Below are positions 23,980 to 26,254 of a stretch of 26,254 bases of DNA, piece by piece (the stretch's first letter is position 1; the number at the start of each line of letters is the position of its first letter). Location of the stretch: positions 1-26,254 of IMG/VR virus record IMGVR_UViG_3300031951_001058; one strand, given 5' to 3'. The DNA comes from a virus. A program made the position numbers and the translations under genes. The notes beneath the pieces were generated by a model, which did no database searches, was not told the DNA's origin, and saw only the letters and a program-made list of their open reading frames with translations.

Positions 23980-24189
23980 TTATTCTATCACCTCATCAAT
24001 CTTACTTTCAACAATCGCGGTTATTCTCCAATCTTGAGTATAATGTTCGAACACCTTGGTTACTTTTGCTTCTACATCAGTTGGATTATAACCCTTAACC
24101 AACTTTTCTTCTTTTTGTTTTTTTACTTTTCCTGATTCTGCGTCAACCATGTCGATGGTAACTCTTGCAATGAAATATTTTTCGTCCAT
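23980..24189 (-). CDS. small DUF4494-like protein
   Basis: This 69-residue protein reads FIARVTIDMVDAESGKVKKQ, then EEKLVKGYNPTDVEAKVTKV, then WRITAIVESKIDEVI. The pattern is a beta-strand with acidic turn, K-rich strand, YNPTDVEAKV helix and final 'I.AI' strand. It resembles DUF4494, a small family common in Bacteroidetes genomes, whose role is unknown to me. It lies 12 bp after the protease gene and before a terminator, so it is expressed with the protease. In T4 nothing sits between genes 21 and 22, so this is an insertion in the cassette. A core protein role is possible but unsupported. Confidence 0.55.
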   Translation of the reverse strand: MDEKYFIARVTIDMVDAESGKVKKQKEEKLVKGYNPTDVEAKVTKVFEHYTQDWRITAIVESKIDEVIE

Positions 24190-24201
24190 AATAAAATGTT
24201 T

Positions 24202-24924
24202 TTAATATCCTAAATAATCGGATAATTTTTTCATTAAGTCAAGAGATTTGTTTGCTGAAGGTCCAACTTCTCTTTCTGCCCTCATTCTATTTTCTTCTTC
24301 TAAGTTCTCCTCAAACTGATGTCTTCCATCGGGTTCTAAGAAAAGATAAGCTCCTGGGGTGGATGGGGATGATACCAAGTCAAAACAAATTAATTCAAAA
24401 TCATCTTGAACTTCATTTTGTTCCCCAACTTTTTTAAGTGAACCAACCCCTCTTGAAGAGATTCCTAATGTAACACCTTGTCTTAAATAATTTGCAGCTA
24501 AATCTCCTTTAGTTGAACAAACTCCTCTTTCATGGAAACCAGGACTTGTTAATAGTTTAAGTTTTCCCATAAGTACAGGTCCGTCCCACCATATATCAGT
24601 TATAATATGAGATACTCTATCTAAGTCAATTAAAGATGATTCAGGGTGGTTTAACTCAGAAAGTGATGTACCTTTCTGAATCATCTTTTTGTAGTTTTCA
24701 GCTTCTCTTTTTAAAATTCTTTCAGGGTAAATTCTACCGTTTCTATTTGGAGTATTGTATTTTTGTAATACCGCATAAAACTCAAATGGTTTTGAGTAAT
24801 CCAAAAGATTTTTAGATTCCATGATATATTGATTATTGTCGGTTTTAGGATTTATATATCCTGCATCATACTCAATCAATATCCCTTTTCCTGTTTGGCC
24901 AGGTTGTATAATTTGTAAACTCAT
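24202..24924 (-). CDS. gp21: prohead core protease, T4 gp21-like (peptidase S77 type)
   Basis: This 240-residue protein matches the gp21 serine protease that matures T4-like proheads. Visible motifs are NRNGRIYPERIL (residues 60-71), ELNHPESS with the likely catalytic His93, VSHIITDIWWDGP, and LGISSRGVGS (residues 153-162) containing the catalytic serine. FDLVSSPSTPGAYLF follows, the usual end of the fold. Its own N-terminal YIME/SKN (residues 33-39) may be a self-processing site. It is followed by DUF4494-like, scaffold and capsid genes, the T4 21-22-23 order. It would cut scaffold, capsid and internal proteins after [LIV]xE. Confidence 0.92.
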   Translation of the reverse strand: MSLQIIQPGQTGKGILIEYDAGYINPKTDNNQYIMESKNLLDYSKPFEFYAVLQKYNTPNRNGRIYPERILKREAENYKKMIQKGTSLSELNHPESSLIDLDRVSHIITDIWWDGPVLMGKLKLLTSPGFHERGVCSTKGDLAANYLRQGVTLGISSRGVGSLKKVGEQNEVQDDFELICFDLVSSPSTPGAYLFLEPDGRHQFEENLEEENRMRAEREVGPSANKSLDLMKKLSDYLGY

Positions 24925-24939
24925 TGTCTATTTTTAATA

Positions 24940-24947
24940 ATAAATAT
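24940..24947 (-). promoter_or_regulatory. candidate late promoter element before protease gene
   Basis: The minus strand reads TTAATATTTATTATTAAAAA, with the core ending 15 nt before the protease start and touching the last base of the upstream gene. Confidence 0.5.
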
Positions 24948-25417
24948 TAATGAGTTTCTAATTTTACCTTACTTTCCTTTGTTTTACCGTTTTTAGTTAA
25001 ATGAAATTTAAAATAGTCGTTTTTAGAAAAACCATGTTGTATAACATTTTTTACCATTTGTTTTAATTCATCTCGTAGTTTAATTGATTTAAAGTCGGTG
25101 ATTAACTCTTTAAGGTATAAATTAATTTCTAAATTCAAAAAGGATTTTTTCCCGACTGTAATACCACTTGACCTTAAGTCTAAGTCAACGATAAATTTGT
25201 CATCAAAAAAAGACCTGTCTAATGTTTCATAAATTACATGTTTAATTGACCTACTAAAATTAAGAACAATACGATTCCAATTTTCAGAATCTTTTATGGG
25301 GTCTACCCAAGTTTGAATGTTTAAATAGAGTGATTTAAAATTTACTGAGTCTACTGTACCGTATAGTACTTTGACTGTTTTGAATCCTTGGATTCGAGAG
25401 GTTTTCCCCTTTTTCAT
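24947..25417 (-). CDS. hypothetical protein of the portal-protease interval
   Basis: This 156-residue protein has a basic start (MKKGKTSRIQGFKTVKVLYG) and a beta-rich first half (SVNFKSLYLNIQTWVDPIKD). A conserved-looking segment follows (FIVDLDLRSSGITVGKKSFL then NLEINLYLKELI), and then a helical, lysine-rich end. I do not recognise the family. It is directly upstream of the protease gene, where T4 carries small prohead core genes such as 68, but no sequence resemblance to those is visible by reading. bS21 is divergent on the other side. A head assembly role is inferred from position only. Confidence 0.55.
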   Translation of the reverse strand: MKKGKTSRIQGFKTVKVLYGTVDSVNFKSLYLNIQTWVDPIKDSENWNRIVLNFSRSIKHVIYETLDRSFFDDKFIVDLDLRSSGITVGKKSFLNLEINLYLKELITDFKSIKLRDELKQMVKNVIQHGFSKNDYFKFHLTKNGKTKESKVKLETH

Positions 25418-25461
25418 TAATATTCATATTTTTCTGTTTATTTTACTAAAAAATAAGAATA

Positions 25462-25493
25462 TTTGTGTGATTAGTCAAAATTTATTATCTTTG
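25462..25493 (+). promoter_or_regulatory. host-type Bacteroidetes promoter, TTTG-N20-TATCTTTG
   Basis: TTTG at 25462-25465 and TATCTTTG at 25486-25493 are 20 bases apart, a full match to the Bacteroidetes housekeeping form. The predicted start is near 25500, leaving only about 10 nt before the bS21 ATG. GTGG follows the -7 box, as in the promoter at 15612. Confidence 0.75.
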
Positions 25494-25510
25494 TGGATAT
25501 TTGTATATAT

Positions 25511-25702
25511 ATGTTGATTATCACCGTTAAAAAAAACAATTTAGAGAGAGCTCTAAAAGAATACAAAAGTAAGGTCATTAAAACAAGACAAATGACTGAA
25601 TTAAATAACCGTAAAACTTTTGTTAAGCCGTCAGTAAAACGCAGAAACCAAATTTCTAAAGCAAAATATGTTCAGAAGAAGTTTGGGGACAATCAAGATT
25701 AA
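25511..25702 (+). CDS. rpsU: phage-encoded ribosomal protein bS21
   Basis: I chose ATG 25511 (MLIITVKKNN), which matches the usual bS21 start. The 63-residue product is full length and contains LERALKEYKSKVIKT, LNNRKTFVKPSVKRRNQISK and AKYVQKKFG, the standard bS21 helices and KPS..RR linker. bS21 binds the small ribosomal subunit near the anti-Shine-Dalgarno end of 16S rRNA. In Bacteroidetes it helps hide that end. A phage copy may replace the host protein and shift initiation toward phage mRNAs. There is no Shine-Dalgarno sequence before it. It is antisense to the head operon, has its own host-type promoter, and shares its TTAA stop region with the convergent gene. Confidence 0.9.
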   Translation: MLIITVKKNNLERALKEYKSKVIKTRQMTELNNRKTFVKPSVKRRNQISKAKYVQKKFGDNQD

Positions 25703-26254
25703 AGATTTTCTTTTAATCCTTTTAACTTGAAATAAGTTAACTTGTCGTATTTCTCAGCGGAAACTTTATTGATAGTTTCATTTATTCTGTTCATAGTTTC
25801 AGAATCAGAACCCTCTTTAAGATTTTCTAATTTGTTTAGTACACCTTCTTTTAGAGAATCAAAATTATTTTTTAATTCACTATCATCCGAGTTTAAAAAT
25901 TTAATTAGTTCTTTTTTCTCAGATTCATTTAATGACTCCATGTAATTTTGAATTGTTTTGTTTGCAACACTAATCATCGTACTCATAGGGAGTTTAACAA
26001 TTTCTTTTTCAATTGGTCTTGGTCTTTTTAAAGATTCCGCAATTATTTTTTTACTTTTAATTCTTGATTCGATTGTTAAAACATCATTTGAGAATAAGTT
26101 ATCAATATTTTCATATTCATTAGTCGTCTCAACTTTGTTCACCCAATTTTTTAAAATCTGTAAATCAGAAGATTTAATCTTATTAAGACTATTCTCATAA
26201 ATTGTAATACATTCATGAATATAATCATTCACGTATGATTCATTTAGACCTTTT
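25699..26254 (-). CDS. helical charged protein of the head cassette, 5' partial
   Basis: The minus-strand frame stays open to the window edge (residues KGLNESYV precede the GTG at 26232), and no ATG lies in frame, so the gene begins outside. The visible protein is almost wholly helical and charged: YIHECITIYENSLNKIKSSD, RIKSKKIIAESLKRPRPIEK, NESEKKELIKFLNSDDSELK, then LKEGVLNKLENLKEG and MNRINETINKVSAEK. Several LKE and INE sites could be cut by the prohead protease. Location upstream of gp21 and helical nature fit a prohead core protein like T4 gp67/gp68, but the family is not recognisable. Its stop overlaps the bS21 stop by 4 bp. Confidence 0.55.
   Translation of the reverse strand, partial: KGLNESYVNDYIHECITIYENSLNKIKSSDLQILKNWVNKVETTNEYENIDNLFSNDVLTIESRIKSKKIIAESLKRPRPIEKEIVKLPMSTMISVANKTIQNYMESLNESEKKELIKFLNSDDSELKNNFDSLKEGVLNKLENLKEGSDSETMNRINETINKVSAEKYDKLTYFKLKGLKENL

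Overview
The window is part of a virulent T4-like myovirus (Caudoviricetes) genome, very probably from a phage of Bacteroidota, most likely a flavobacterium-type host. The phage assignment rests on a T4-ordered head cassette on the minus strand: prohead protease gp21-like, scaffold gp22-like and major capsid protein gp23-like. A gp5-like baseplate hub protein and a gp55-like late sigma factor lie on the plus strand. The host assignment rests on strong A+T richness, starts without Shine-Dalgarno sequences, two promoters of the Bacteroidetes form TTTG-N20-TAnnTTTG, a bS21 protein of Bacteroidetes type, and a secreted protein with the layout of type IX secretion cargo.

Layout. Positions 1-3765 (+) hold three glycosyltransferases, a HAD-like protein that has lost its catalytic aspartates, and a small unknown, in a tightly coupled operon. 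Positions 3765-8612 (+) hold the late sigma factor, a small helical protein, a large putative tail or baseplate protein and the hub/spike protein. Positions 8637-14752 (+) hold a beta-rich structural protein and two giant cysteine-repeat paralogues, one with an inserted seven-blade beta-propeller; these are candidate adhesins. Positions 14757-19591 are mosaic with several strand switches: small proteins with short basic, glycine-zipper, annexin-like or peptidoglycan-binding-like parts, and a secreted host-style protein. Positions 19581-26254 (-) hold a free-standing HNH endonuclease, then capsid, scaffold, a DUF4494-like protein, protease and two further small proteins of the portal-to-protease interval. 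A phage ribosomal protein bS21 is embedded antisense among them.

How the parts may work together. The gp55-like sigma factor probably drives late genes. A candidate late element, ATATTTAT, lies 14-23 nt before seven start codons on both strands, while two accessory genes carry host-type promoters and could be expressed early. The prohead protease probably cuts the capsid protein after Glu60 in INE/AT. The same INE/AT or a related [LIV]xE site occurs near the N-terminus of four neighbouring small proteins, so these are candidate internal head proteins, packaged and trimmed like T4 internal proteins.

The first and last genes run off the window. No stretch over 300 bases lacks a gene; the longest, about 210 bases at 15456-15664, holds a terminator, an HNH gene remnant and a promoter. 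I saw no tRNA, rRNA, CRISPR array or insertion sequence.
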